Part shown: positions 16,801 to 25,084 of the stretch, in pieces
How positions within the stretch are numbered: position 1 is the stretch's first letter
Layout of the letters: each line of letters begins with the position of its first letter
Assembly: GCA_937127125.1 (NCBI GenBank)
Contig: CAKZLO010000020.1
Coordinates: 50,644-114,643, forward strand
Reading direction: 5' to 3'
DNA length: 64,000 bases
Source: an uncultured Ardenticatenia bacterium
Lineage (GTDB): Bacteria > Chloroflexota > Anaerolineae > 4572-78 > NAK82
The notes under the pieces: model-generated
The model's input: only the letters and a program-made list of their open reading frames with translations
What the model was told of the DNA's origin: nothing
The model's database searches: none
Position numbers and translations under genes: made by a program

Positions 16801-17643
16801 ATGCGCATCAGCTGCTTACCTGTTTCGTTTTTCTCGGACATTATTGCCGGTCGTATGACAGTGGCCGAGTGGGCGCGCATGGGGGCCGCTTTGGGATTAG
16901 ACGGTATCGATCTCAGTATTCTGTTCGTGCCGGACCGTTCCCCCCAGGCAGTCAGCGCGATGCGCCGTGAGATAGAGGATGCTGGCACCCAGGTAGTTAT
17001 GGTGACCAGCTACCCGGATTTCACCCACCCCGATCCTGTGCAGCGTGTCAAGGAGTTGGAGCTAGAGGAGGAAGTCTTTCACGTGGCAGCAGGTCTGGGT
17101 GCCAAGTACGTGCGGGTGACGGACGGCCAGGCTCACCCCGAGACGGGACGCGCAGAAGGGGTCGCGTGGGCAGTGGAAGGGTTGAGTCGACTGGTTGAAC
17201 GGGTGCGCGATAGTGGAGTTATTCCAGTATTTGAGAATCATGCCAAGCCGGGCGCCTGGCAGTACACCGACTTTTCCCAATCACCTGACATTTTCCTAGA
17301 GATCGTGCGCCAGACCGAAGGCATCGGGCTTGGCGTCAATTTTGACACAGGCAACGCTGCGGCTTATGCGGACGACCCACTAGCGCTGCTAAGGGCGGTG
17401 ATGCATCGCGTTGTGACAGTACACGCTGCTGACACGGCGGTAAAAGGTGAGCTGCGGCACGTGCTCCTTGGCACAGGGGTCACACCGTTCAGTGAGCTCT
17501 TCGAACAGCTGGTGCGCACTGGCTGGGATGGTTGGATTTGTATGGAAGAAGCCTCCTACCAAGGACGCACAGGGGTAGAACTCGCCGCCCGTTTTGTGCG
17601 CCAGACATGGGAAGAGGCAAGACGGCGCGTCGCAAGCAGTTAG
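16801..17643 (+). CDS. Sugar phosphate isomerase/epimerase-like TIM-barrel protein (AP2Ec family)
   Basis: The 280 residues belong to the xylose-isomerase-like TIM-barrel group. Conserved metal-site stretches are visible: PVFENHAKPGAWQ (Glu and His), GVNFDTGNA (Asp-Thr-Gly-Asn), VTVHAADTA (His-x-x-Asp) and WICMEEASYQG (Glu). These enzymes bind Mn(II) or a similar metal and isomerise or epimerise sugars, keto acids or inositol derivatives. The substrate is not deducible; its pairing with an MttB homologue suggests a joint catabolic route for a methylated compound (inference). GAGGGGAG lies about 5 nt before the ATG. Confidence 0.82.
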   Translation: MRISCLPVSFFSDIIAGRMTVAEWARMGAALGLDGIDLSILFVPDRSPQAVSAMRREIEDAGTQVVMVTSYPDFTHPDPVQRVKELELEEEVFHVAAGLGAKYVRVTDGQAHPETGRAEGVAWAVEGLSRLVERVRDSGVIPVFENHAKPGAWQYTDFSQSPDIFLEIVRQTEGIGLGVNFDTGNAAAYADDPLALLRAVMHRVVTVHAADTAVKGELRHVLLGTGVTPFSELFEQLVRTGWDGWICMEEASYQGRTGVELAARFVRQTWEEARRRVASS

Positions 17644-17690
17644 TCAGTGCTCACGACCGTGGTGCGCTTTGCTTGATCTGGCAATCCATA

Positions 17691-19577
17691 TCAGCGCGGG
17701 ACCACCCGGGCAACGGGCGGACATTGCCAACGCGAGGCAAGACCAGCGCGATACATCTCAGCGAAGGTGCTTAATATGCCACAGCCGTGGCAGGTGTAAC
17801 GGCAATCCGCCTTGACCTCCCCACGCAATGCTGCCTGCCAGTCTGCCCACAACCAGTCGCGACGCACCCCTGTCTGGATGTGATCCCAAGGAAACACTTC
17901 ATCAGCTTCACGTGGCCGTGTGGCGTACCAGTGGATGTTCAAACCATGTTCCTGAAACGCTGCGCTCCATATCTCGGGCCGGAAATGTTCGTGCCAAGCG
18001 TCGAAGCGACAACCTCGTTGCCACGCAGCCAAAATCACCTTGCCAATCCGCCGATCTCCACGCGTCAGGGCAGCTTCCAGCAGCGATTCCTGTGGATCAT
18101 TCCAATTGTAAATGATTCCCCGGCTGTGGCCGAAAGCCTGGCGCAGCAACTTTTGCTTTCGATAGATGATGTCCGGATGATCCAGCGCGGCCCACTGAAA
18201 AGGAGTGTGTGGTTGAGGCACAAATGTGCTGACGCTCACGCGCACTTGAGCCTTGTTGTGGTACTTTCGCCCGAGATTGAGCACTTCTTTGGACAAGTGA
18301 GCAATGGCCACCACGTCTTCCTCAGTCTCGGTGGGTTGCCCGATCATGAAATACAATTTGATTTGCCGCCAGCCACGACTGTAAACCGCATCAGCTAGTG
18401 CGAGCAGCTCGGCTGAAGGGATCGGCTTATTGATCACCTCGCGTAACCGGTCGCTGGCCGCCTCAGGAGCGAAGGTGAAGCCAGTGCGACGTCCTTGAGT
18501 CAGCAAATCCACCATTTCAATTGTGACACTTTCGACACGCGAGCTGGGCAACGACAGCGAAACGTGTTGATCACGCGTGCTGTCCAACAAGGCACGAATA
18601 AGCCTCTCAATAGCACTGTAATCCGTGCTCGATAAGCTGAGCAGGCCTATCTCGCTATGACCAGTGTATCGAATGATGTCCTGCACCGCTTCAACGATTT
18701 CCTCCACAGGCCGCTCACGCACTGGACGATAGACGACACCGGCCTGGCAGAAACGACAGCCACGAGTACAGCCTCGTTGTATCTCCACCGCAGCACGGTC
18801 GAAGACAATCCCCAAGTAGGGCACCACAAAACGGGTGATCGGCTTGGGCAGGATGGGAACGACGCGCCGGATCACTGTGCGTGGCACCTCAGAAATAGTT
18901 GGTTCGATCGCCTCCACCTTCCCATCCGGAGCATAGCGCGGGCAATAGAAGCGTGGCACATATATTCCAGGGATACGCGCCATACGCCGCAGCTGGGTCT
19001 CGCGATCCGCTCCTCGCACTTCGCGAAATGCATCCACGACCTCGAGGATCACCTCCTCACCCTCGCCAATCACGAAAAAGTCAATGAAGTCGGCCATCGG
19101 CTCTGGGTTATACGCCGCACATCCACCGGCCATTACCAGCGGATAACGCGCATCACGCGCCGCACTCAACACCGGCAGCCCACCCAGCTCCAGTAATGTC
19201 AGGGCGTTGGTGTACAGCTGCGGATAGGGCAAGCTAATGCCAATGAGGTCAAAATCAGCGAGCGCGTGGCGACTCTCTAGTGAATAGAGAGGGAGCCCTG
19301 CACTACGCAACGCACGCTCCATGTCCGGCCAAGGCGCATAAACGCGCTCAGCAAGCACATCTGGGCGACGATTGAGAATGTCATACAGGATGGCTAATCC
19401 CAGATTGCTCATCCCTAGCTCATACACGTCGGGGAAAGCGAGAACGACTTTGACATCAACATGGTGCCAGTCCTTGATAATGCTGTTGTACTCACCCCCG
19501 GTGTAACGTGCTGGCTTCTCCACCCCCAGGAGGAGTGCATCCAATTGACCTTCGTCCACAACCATAAGCTTTGACAC
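17691..19577 (-). CDS. B12-binding-domain radical SAM protein (TIGR03960-like)
   Basis: The protein has 628 residues. The N-terminal part (about 40-190) is a Rossmann-like cobalamin-binding-type domain (VYELGMSNLGLAILYDILN, LIGISLPYPQLYTNAL, GGCAAYNPEP). The radical SAM core follows, with the [4Fe-4S] motif CTRGCRFC at C270, C274 and C277 and downstream strands LSLPSSRVES and FTFAPEAAS. It resembles the family often found fused with or beside a DUF2344 (TIGR03936) protein; that partner is not next to it here. The C-terminus has a Cys cluster (CRYTCHGCG) that could hold another cluster. The reaction is unknown. GTG start; the Shine-Dalgarno is poor. Confidence 0.85.
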   Translation of the reverse strand: MSKLMVVDEGQLDALLLGVEKPARYTGGEYNSIIKDWHHVDVKVVLAFPDVYELGMSNLGLAILYDILNRRPDVLAERVYAPWPDMERALRSAGLPLYSLESRHALADFDLIGISLPYPQLYTNALTLLELGGLPVLSAARDARYPLVMAGGCAAYNPEPMADFIDFFVIGEGEEVILEVVDAFREVRGADRETQLRRMARIPGIYVPRFYCPRYAPDGKVEAIEPTISEVPRTVIRRVVPILPKPITRFVVPYLGIVFDRAAVEIQRGCTRGCRFCQAGVVYRPVRERPVEEIVEAVQDIIRYTGHSEIGLLSLSSTDYSAIERLIRALLDSTRDQHVSLSLPSSRVESVTIEMVDLLTQGRRTGFTFAPEAASDRLREVINKPIPSAELLALADAVYSRGWRQIKLYFMIGQPTETEEDVVAIAHLSKEVLNLGRKYHNKAQVRVSVSTFVPQPHTPFQWAALDHPDIIYRKQKLLRQAFGHSRGIIYNWNDPQESLLEAALTRGDRRIGKVILAAWQRGCRFDAWHEHFRPEIWSAAFQEHGLNIHWYATRPREADEVFPWDHIQTGVRRDWLWADWQAALRGEVKADCRYTCHGCGILSTFAEMYRAGLASRWQCPPVARVVPR

Positions 19578-19656
19578 TAATAGGATTTACTTGCTCAAGT
19601 TACATGATAACACAGGTGCCCAGAGATACCAATTTCACGGGGTCATTGGTCACTTA

Positions 19657-20229
19657 TCATGGCAAGTACAAGCTGGGATCCACCAGCTCGCTGCCCAAAC
19701 GAATCTCGAAGTGGAGATGAGGACCAGTAGAGAAACCCGTGTTTCCCATCAGCCCAATCACAGCACCATCCGGCACCGATTGACCACTCGTGACACTGGG
19801 CTGCTCTTTTAAATGAGCATAAAGGCTCTGATAACCGCCATGATCTAACACCACCATATAGCCATAGCCGCGATCACTCCAACCAGCAAAGCGCACCACA
19901 CCTGCTGCCACGGCACGCACTGGCACGCCTTCATCGTTGGCAATATCCATTGCCTTGTGGCAGAACCAATAGCCTTGGGTAGTAGCGCCTTCAGCAGGGC
20001 GGTGGCTAAGTGTAGGAGGTCCCCCTGGCGATAAACTTCCTTCACCTGCATAGCTGCGAAACGTCTCGGCGCTTACCCGTCCACAGCCGAACTGAAGGGC
20101 TTCTGTGATGCCGTAGAAAATCGTGTAGAGGTTACGACCTAGGAGGAAAGCTGCACCTAGCACGACCATCGCGATGAGCGCTATCAACAGTGCATATTCT
20201 ATCAAACCCTGCCCTTTTCTCTCGTTCAT
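19657..20229 (-). CDS. Flp-pilin-type N-terminus fused to an M23 (LytM) peptidase domain
   Basis: The protein has 190 residues. The N-terminus is a class III prepilin leader: six residues ending in Gly (KG|QGLIEY), Glu at +5 (E11) and a hydrophobic helix to about residue 31, exactly as in Flp/Fap pilins. After a linker of about 50 residues comes a complete M23 zinc endopeptidase domain: H91-x3-D95 (CHKAMDIA), H139 (YAHL) and GPHLHFEI with H171 and H173. M23 enzymes cut cell-wall peptide bridges. The fusion would tether such a peptidase to a pilus-like assembly or the membrane outer face. GGGAG precedes the ATG. It is divergent from a sortase gene. Confidence 0.85.
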   Translation of the reverse strand: MNERKGQGLIEYALLIALIAMVVLGAAFLLGRNLYTIFYGITEALQFGCGRVSAETFRSYAGEGSLSPGGPPTLSHRPAEGATTQGYWFCHKAMDIANDEGVPVRAVAAGVVRFAGWSDRGYGYMVVLDHGGYQSLYAHLKEQPSVTSGQSVPDGAVIGLMGNTGFSTGPHLHFEIRLGSELVDPSLYLP

Positions 20230-20338
20230 CGGTGGTTCTCCCTGTTTTAATGAGCAGGCGATCTGTGCAGTTGTCCCCGCCCAATCAAGTGCAAAGGACG
20301 AGTTGTGCGCAAGTAATCAAGCTCACCATCACCATGCG

Positions 20339-20365
20339 ATTCTACTCTTGCCATGCCTATGTCAA
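20339..20365 (-). promoter_or_regulatory. Candidate promoter for the pilin/M23 gene
   Basis: On the minus strand a consensus TTGACA (20360-20365) is followed after 15 nt by TAGAAT (20339-20344). The spacing is short but usable; the leader would be about 100 nt. Confidence 0.45.
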
Positions 20366-20447
20366 GTATCCTAGCAGGGTTTGGGATTTTCCTCAAGCTC
20401 TGCATCTGTGTTGAAAGATTCTCTGTCTCGCGGCCTAGAAGCGACGA

Positions 20448-20475
20448 TTGACAAAACCAACATCCATGCTATCTT
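20448..20475 (+). promoter_or_regulatory. Candidate promoter for the sortase gene
   Basis: A consensus TTGACA (20448-20453) is followed after 16 nt by TATCTT (20470-20475) with an extended -10 TG at 20467-20468. The leader would be about 140 nt. Confidence 0.45.
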
Positions 20476-20619
20476 TGGAGCATAGCTCTCCAAATGTAAA
20501 ACAACCGATATGTACGATTGCACTCATCTGGATGACAGTGTCGCGTACGATATATGGAGATCGGTTGAACCAGTCCCTGCAGCCGCACTGATGCGCTGCA
20601 TCGCAAGAAAGCGACGAAG

Positions 20620-21501
20620 ATGACAAGGTCAAGACGCAACGTCGCTATTATCGCAAGCCACTCATCTCGAAGATGGATTGCCACCATCTCTTTGCTGTTG
20701 GTGAGCGCCCTGCTGTGCTGTGCGGTTGGAATGTTCAGCGGCTTCCTCTTCGGCGAGATGAGCGGGCGATTATTGTCGCCGACGAATGAGCGCCCGGAAG
20801 ATCGTCCCAGAGTGCCAATGCCTTCTGGAGCTGCACCATTTGCCGGCAGGCAAGATATTACGACTCCGGCGGCCATGAGCAAGGTGACGGCCACGCCGAC
20901 ATCGACCACATCTTTGCCGCAGCCACCCGATGAACCTGCTGAGATAGATGAGACGCTGTTATCGCGAAACGAGCCTTCTACTGAGACAGTAACGGGAGCT
21001 CATCAGAATGAGATGTCAGTGGTACCACAGACCACTGCAGCATCGACGATGGGATTGCCTGCCAATCAGCCGAAGAGGCCGGCCACCCGCCTGATTATCC
21101 CAAAGCTGGGAGTGGACGTGCCCGTAGTAGTGGTGACACTGCGTGAAGGCATCTGGCAAGTCGATCAGCTGACCCAAGAAGTTGGCCATTTGCAAGGGAC
21201 AGCCAGCCCTGGTGATCCCAGCAACGTTGCGATCGCCGGACACGTAACCCTGACAGGCGGGAAAGACGGCCCCTTCCGCCATCTGTCTCAGCTCAGAAAA
21301 GGCGACGAGGTGTTGGTATTTACCCAGGAACAGGAATATCGTTACCTCGTCCGGGAGGTGCGCGTAGTATCCCCGGAGGATGTGCAGGTGACCTTTCCGA
21401 CTACCGAGCCGATTCTCACCCTGATCACCTGCATCAACTGGAACCACGACCGTCGTGTCTATGATGAACGCATCATTGCCGTGGCGGAGCTGACGTCGTA
21501 G
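20620..21501 (+). CDS. Class D/E-type sortase
   Basis: The protein has 293 residues. One N-terminal transmembrane helix (about 20-47) is followed by a Thr/Pro/Ser-rich stalk (60-150) and a C-terminal sortase barrel (about 155-293). Catalytic residues are H208 (AIAGHVT), C271 (TLITCINW) and an Arg near 284 (DERIIAVAEL). Sortases cleave a sorting motif of surface proteins and join them to the cell wall or to each other as pili. No clear LPXTG substrate was seen in the window. The long stalk should hold the catalytic domain away from the membrane. The ATG has only a weak purine-rich Shine-Dalgarno. Confidence 0.9.
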   Translation: MTRSRRNVAIIASHSSRRWIATISLLLVSALLCCAVGMFSGFLFGEMSGRLLSPTNERPEDRPRVPMPSGAAPFAGRQDITTPAAMSKVTATPTSTTSLPQPPDEPAEIDETLLSRNEPSTETVTGAHQNEMSVVPQTTAASTMGLPANQPKRPATRLIIPKLGVDVPVVVVTLREGIWQVDQLTQEVGHLQGTASPGDPSNVAIAGHVTLTGGKDGPFRHLSQLRKGDEVLVFTQEQEYRYLVREVRVVSPEDVQVTFPTTEPILTLITCINWNHDRRVYDERIIAVAELTS

Positions 21502-21612
21502 AATGAGCACATACGACGGGTCCCAGTTTAAATTGGGGGATCAGAAAGTGTTGCGGGCAAGTTCCAGCAGATTTACCTCGGCAAACCATCTCTGAACAGG
21601 AGCAAGATCTCG

Positions 21613-22389
21613 ATGGAAATACATCCTCTTCGCGAGCTCGTCTACGACCAGCTTCACGTAAGCATCTACACCGACAACGAATCACTTGGCCTCGCTGCGG
21701 CACAGGAAGCAGCGAGGGTAATCGCTCAAGCTGTCGCCGAGAGAGGTGTTGCCAACCTCATCCTGGCCACCGGTAACTCGCAGCTGAGCTTCCTACGTGC
21801 TCTGCGCAATCTGCCCGGGATACCGTGGTCAGCGGTGAATGTCTTCCACATGGACGAGTACCTACATCTAAAGCCAGGGCATCCAGCAAGCTTTCCCCTC
21901 TTCCTGCGCCGGCACCTGCTGGATCATGTGCCAGTAGGGTACTTCTTTCCGGTGCCTGGACACGCCGACGAGGTTGAGACAGCGTGTCGTGGCTATGAAC
22001 TGTTGCTGCGCGCTCATTCAGCTGATCTGTGCTGCCTGGGGATCGGCGAGAATGGTCACCTAGCTTTCAACGATCCACCTGTAGCAGACTTCGATGACCC
22101 GGTATGGGTCAAAGTAGTAGCACTGGAGGAAGCAAGCCGACGCCAACAGGTTGGCGAGGGGCATTTCGGCAGTTTGGACGAAGTTCCTACTCACGCGATT
22201 ACGTTGACCATCCCTGCCTTGCGCAGTGCACGCCGCATGCTGTGCATGGTACCCGAGAAGCGCAAGGCAACAGCGGTGCGTCGGGCATTGTTGGAACCCA
22301 TCCACCCAACATGTCCCGCCTCCATCCTGCGTCAGACACCTCATGCACACCTGTACGTGGACCTTGAGTCAGCCGCGGAAATCCTTTAG
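21613..22389 (+). CDS. Glucosamine-6-phosphate deaminase / 6-phosphogluconolactonase family protein
   Basis: The 258 residues match the NagB family: ILATGNSQLSFLRAL (phosphate loop; the usual TGxTP is TGNSQ), NVFHMDEYLHL (DEY with the catalytic Asp) and LGIGENGHLAFNDPP (catalytic His region). It would convert glucosamine 6-phosphate to fructose 6-phosphate and ammonia. The altered phosphate loop means another sugar phosphate is possible. It may serve amino-sugar recycling from the cell wall, but no nagA or transporter is adjacent. AGGAG lies 10 nt upstream of the ATG, and the sortase gene ends about 110 nt before. Confidence 0.83.
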   Translation: MEIHPLRELVYDQLHVSIYTDNESLGLAAAQEAARVIAQAVAERGVANLILATGNSQLSFLRALRNLPGIPWSAVNVFHMDEYLHLKPGHPASFPLFLRRHLLDHVPVGYFFPVPGHADEVETACRGYELLLRAHSADLCCLGIGENGHLAFNDPPVADFDDPVWVKVVALEEASRRQQVGEGHFGSLDEVPTHAITLTIPALRSARRMLCMVPEKRKATAVRRALLEPIHPTCPASILRQTPHAHLYVDLESAAEIL

Positions 22390-22448
22390 CCTTGCCTGAA
22401 GAGGAACTGCCTCTGCAAGTGTCACACGAGCCATTTTCGTTGAGTCAA

Positions 22449-22970
22449 CTACCTGCCGGGTGCCTCGCTCACAATGCGTCGCCAGTGCGAAAGTGGAATG
22501 TGCGACGCGGCAACCATCAGGTCTACGCTGCGCACCCTGAAGGAGAATGGCAACTTCAACTCCGAGATGAGCTGTGCAATAATCCTTTCTTTGGTCGCTG
22601 CAGGAAGGTGGCCATACAGCAGACTGACGTGTGGTAAGAATGGTTCGTTGGGGGAGTGATTAAAAACTGTGCAGGCTATCTGATGGGCATTCATCAGCTC
22701 AGCCGTGCGTTCCGCTTCCAGAAACAGGGCTCTGAAAAACTCATCACGGTAGCCTAATCCCCTTATAACCACCTCGAGCTTTTCTAACCGGGCTGCCAGC
22801 TGTGTAGTACGCGTGGTGGCCTCGTTGTGTCTCAACGTAATCCCGGAAAGCAAAGTCAGATGCGGCTCAAAGCTAGGCGTGCCATGCTGCTGACTCAAAC
22901 GCGCGATGATGCACGACAGAAGATCATAGCTCTCTTCCTCCGGCACTAACCAGAGTGAAAGATCAGCCAC
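22449..22970 (-). CDS. 2H phosphoesterase (2'-5' RNA ligase / cyclic phosphodiesterase-like)
   Basis: The protein has 173 residues and two H-x-T/S-x motifs, the signature of the 2H superfamily: HLTLLSG (about residue 37) and HVSLLYG (about residue 112). The N-terminal LSLWLVPE strand and overall length match plant/yeast-type cyclic nucleotide phosphodiesterases, which open 1'',2''-cyclic or 2',3'-cyclic phosphates. It may act on RNA ends or ADP-ribose cyclic phosphate. GTG start with AGGAGGT 6 nt upstream. It is convergent with the nagB-like gene. Confidence 0.82.
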   Translation of the reverse strand: MADLSLWLVPEEESYDLLSCIIARLSQQHGTPSFEPHLTLLSGITLRHNEATTRTTQLAARLEKLEVVIRGLGYRDEFFRALFLEAERTAELMNAHQIACTVFNHSPNEPFLPHVSLLYGHLPAATKERIIAQLISELKLPFSFRVRSVDLMVAASHIPLSHWRRIVSEAPGR

Positions 22971-23350
22971 GCGCTACCTCCTGGCAAACATCGAAGCACT
23001 TCAGGAGACAACCCAAGTTGGCACGGATGGACATCTAAGTTGGTTTATGGTAAACTATAAGTCGAACAGGATGCAAGGCATTAACATACAACACACGATG
23101 AAGACACTGTGCCGTACTCTTTTCCAACATTATATGGCATTTCGCCTCTGGTGGTACTGTCGCACCAATCAGCGGATCGCACGTCGTGTTGCTTGTCTGA
23201 GTCTGCTGGTACAAGAAGAGGCGGACGTACTGCTGGGCCGGCTGCGTTAATCCGGACAGGTGGTGTTCGTCGACACACTCGCGACAGGGCGATTCTGGCG
23301 TGAGGCAAGGCGGGGCAATAAGGTTCCGTCGCGCTTGAGCGCGGTGAACG
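22971..23350. other. Intergenic region
   Basis: About 380 nt between the 2H phosphoesterase and the downstream end of the LarA homologue. A 67-codon open frame on the plus strand (from 23047) has a possible -10 just upstream but a basic, unrecognisable product and no clear Shine-Dalgarno, so it is not called. Nothing else was seen. Confidence 0.4.
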
Positions 23351-24850
23351 TCAGCCCCTCAAGCTTTCCCACAGCTCCACGAATTGCTCCAAGTGTTCTG
23401 GCTGGACCGACGCGTACCACCTGGCAGCAGGCAATTCTGGCTCCTCCTGGCTGAGTGCTCGTAGGACATGCAGAGCAGTTTGCGCGTCTACGGCGGCTGG
23501 ATCCTCTCCACGCCGACGCAGCTGCAAGCGCACGGTGCCTACCGCTATATGAAGCGGTTCGAGCTGCTGCTCGCTCGGTAAAGTATGTAGCGCATGTGGC
23601 ATGATTAAAACCTCCAAATCTGACCTTCCGATCTCCTTCGCTGCAATTTGCAGCGCTTCGTCCATTGTGTGCGCCGGAATCATATGCAGCTGGCGCACCG
23701 CATCGGGATGCTCTGCCCCTACAATAATCACCTTGTGATAACAAAGCACTTGCGCCAAAAAGTAAGCGCGCTGGGCACCAGCGGGATAACGGGTGCGGCG
23801 TAGGTTCGCCAGCAATGTCGGAGCATCATCAGCGGAGCGCATAATCTCATAAAAACGCTGCTCTCCGCTGCCAAGTCCCACGCCCTCCGGACAAGAGGCT
23901 GGCACAATGATGCAGCCACCAGGCCTTAGGACCTGCTTTGGCGCACGGAACACATACGTTGCAGCCCGCGTGGCCTGATAGAGGTTTACATCCTTGGGAT
24001 GCCCCACACCTGCTATCACGACGTCATATTGCTGATGCACCGGTACCTCATACAACTCACGCGCCAGCGCAACCAGTTTATGAAAGGTCTGTTCCGGATC
24101 ACCCGCATGCACTGCGACGATGCGCTCTTGATCGTCAACTACCACGTTGAGGATGAAACACAGTCGCGCCCGACGTGCGATCTCGCCTAACGTCTGATGA
24201 AACAGGTTCCCGTCGATGCGCCCCAAGCGCGTGTTGGGATGGTCGGTCAGCTGGATGCCGTGCGTATAGGCAATTGTGGGTTCACCAGCGGTGCCAATAG
24301 CCACCGTCTTGGGCCCGCCGGAGTACCCTGCATAAAGATGGGGTTCCACCACACCAGTTGCCACTACCAAATCTGCCTCTGTGACCAGTCGATTGACCCA
24401 TATGGGTGCGCCAGATGCAGCGATACCCAAATAGACCAGTTGGGCACTGTCCTGCGCGTTGTGATCCACTACGCGATAACGATCCACGACGGATGCGCCC
24501 AGCTTGGCGATCTTTTCGGCGGATGTACTGGGGCGATGCAAGCCAGTACCACACAACAAGGTGATATCCTTGTCACGCACCCCCGCCATAAGGAGCTCCT
24601 CGAGAAGAGCAGGCACCAGAAGCGCATCCGGACAGGCACGCGTCGCGTCGGTGAAGACCAGGCAAACTCGATCGCCCGGTTGAGCAATACCACGCAGCGA
24701 TGCGCTGCCGGCCGGCTTGTCCAGCGCCTGCTGAACGGCCGCAGCGGGATCCACTAACGGGGGCATCCTATTCGATTCCAACAAGGTGCCTCGCATGGAG
24801 GGCGGCAACGTAAATTCCAGCTGGCTCCGGCCGAACGGAACGCGATACAT
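23351..24850 (-). CDS. LarA-family (nickel-pincer cofactor) racemase homologue with C-terminal extension
   Basis: The protein has 499 residues against about 425 for typical LarA. The cofactor site of the lactate racemase family is conserved: GTGLHRP (H105), VEPHLYAGYSGGPK (H171 and K181, the lysine that holds the pyridinium-thioamide nickel cofactor) and H197 in AYTHGIQ. It should racemise or epimerise a 2-hydroxy acid, D/L-lactate or another. About 60 extra C-terminal residues (after VGTVRLQLRRRG) form an acidic helical tail of unknown role. larB, larC and larE, needed to make the cofactor, are not in the window. The Shine-Dalgarno is weak. About 230 nt upstream of its start hold no visible feature. 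Confidence 0.85.
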   Translation of the reverse strand: MYRVPFGRSQLEFTLPPSMRGTLLESNRMPPLVDPAAAVQQALDKPAGSASLRGIAQPGDRVCLVFTDATRACPDALLVPALLEELLMAGVRDKDITLLCGTGLHRPSTSAEKIAKLGASVVDRYRVVDHNAQDSAQLVYLGIAASGAPIWVNRLVTEADLVVATGVVEPHLYAGYSGGPKTVAIGTAGEPTIAYTHGIQLTDHPNTRLGRIDGNLFHQTLGEIARRARLCFILNVVVDDQERIVAVHAGDPEQTFHKLVALARELYEVPVHQQYDVVIAGVGHPKDVNLYQATRAATYVFRAPKQVLRPGGCIIVPASCPEGVGLGSGEQRFYEIMRSADDAPTLLANLRRTRYPAGAQRAYFLAQVLCYHKVIIVGAEHPDAVRQLHMIPAHTMDEALQIAAKEIGRSDLEVLIMPHALHTLPSEQQLEPLHIAVGTVRLQLRRRGEDPAAVDAQTALHVLRALSQEEPELPAARWYASVQPEHLEQFVELWESLRG

Positions 24851-25084
24851 AAACTTATCTTTCAGCGCAACCTTTACCTTGACAGAATCTCTTTATGCCT
24901 TATGAGAGGCTCCCATTAAAAGCTATGGTCCAAGTTCGCTCACACGCACGCCTGACCCTCTTCCACAACACACAACGGAGAGCCAAAGAGCACCAAACTC
25001 TCGAGCATGCCAATGCAGCGAAGCCTAATGATAGCTGACAATGGTTCAATCCAGGCACCAAATCCCAAGGTAATTTCGCTCAGC

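Larger units (their letters stand above)
20230..20619. other. Intergenic region with divergent promoters
   Basis: This 390-nt gap separates the divergent pilin/M23 and sortase genes. It contains one promoter candidate for each direction, listed separately, and no supported coding sequence. Confidence 0.5.

Noticed and set aside
23047..23250. Small plus-strand open frame of 67 codons
   Set aside because: No ribosome-binding site, no recognisable family and a composition unlike a protein gene; kept only as a note.
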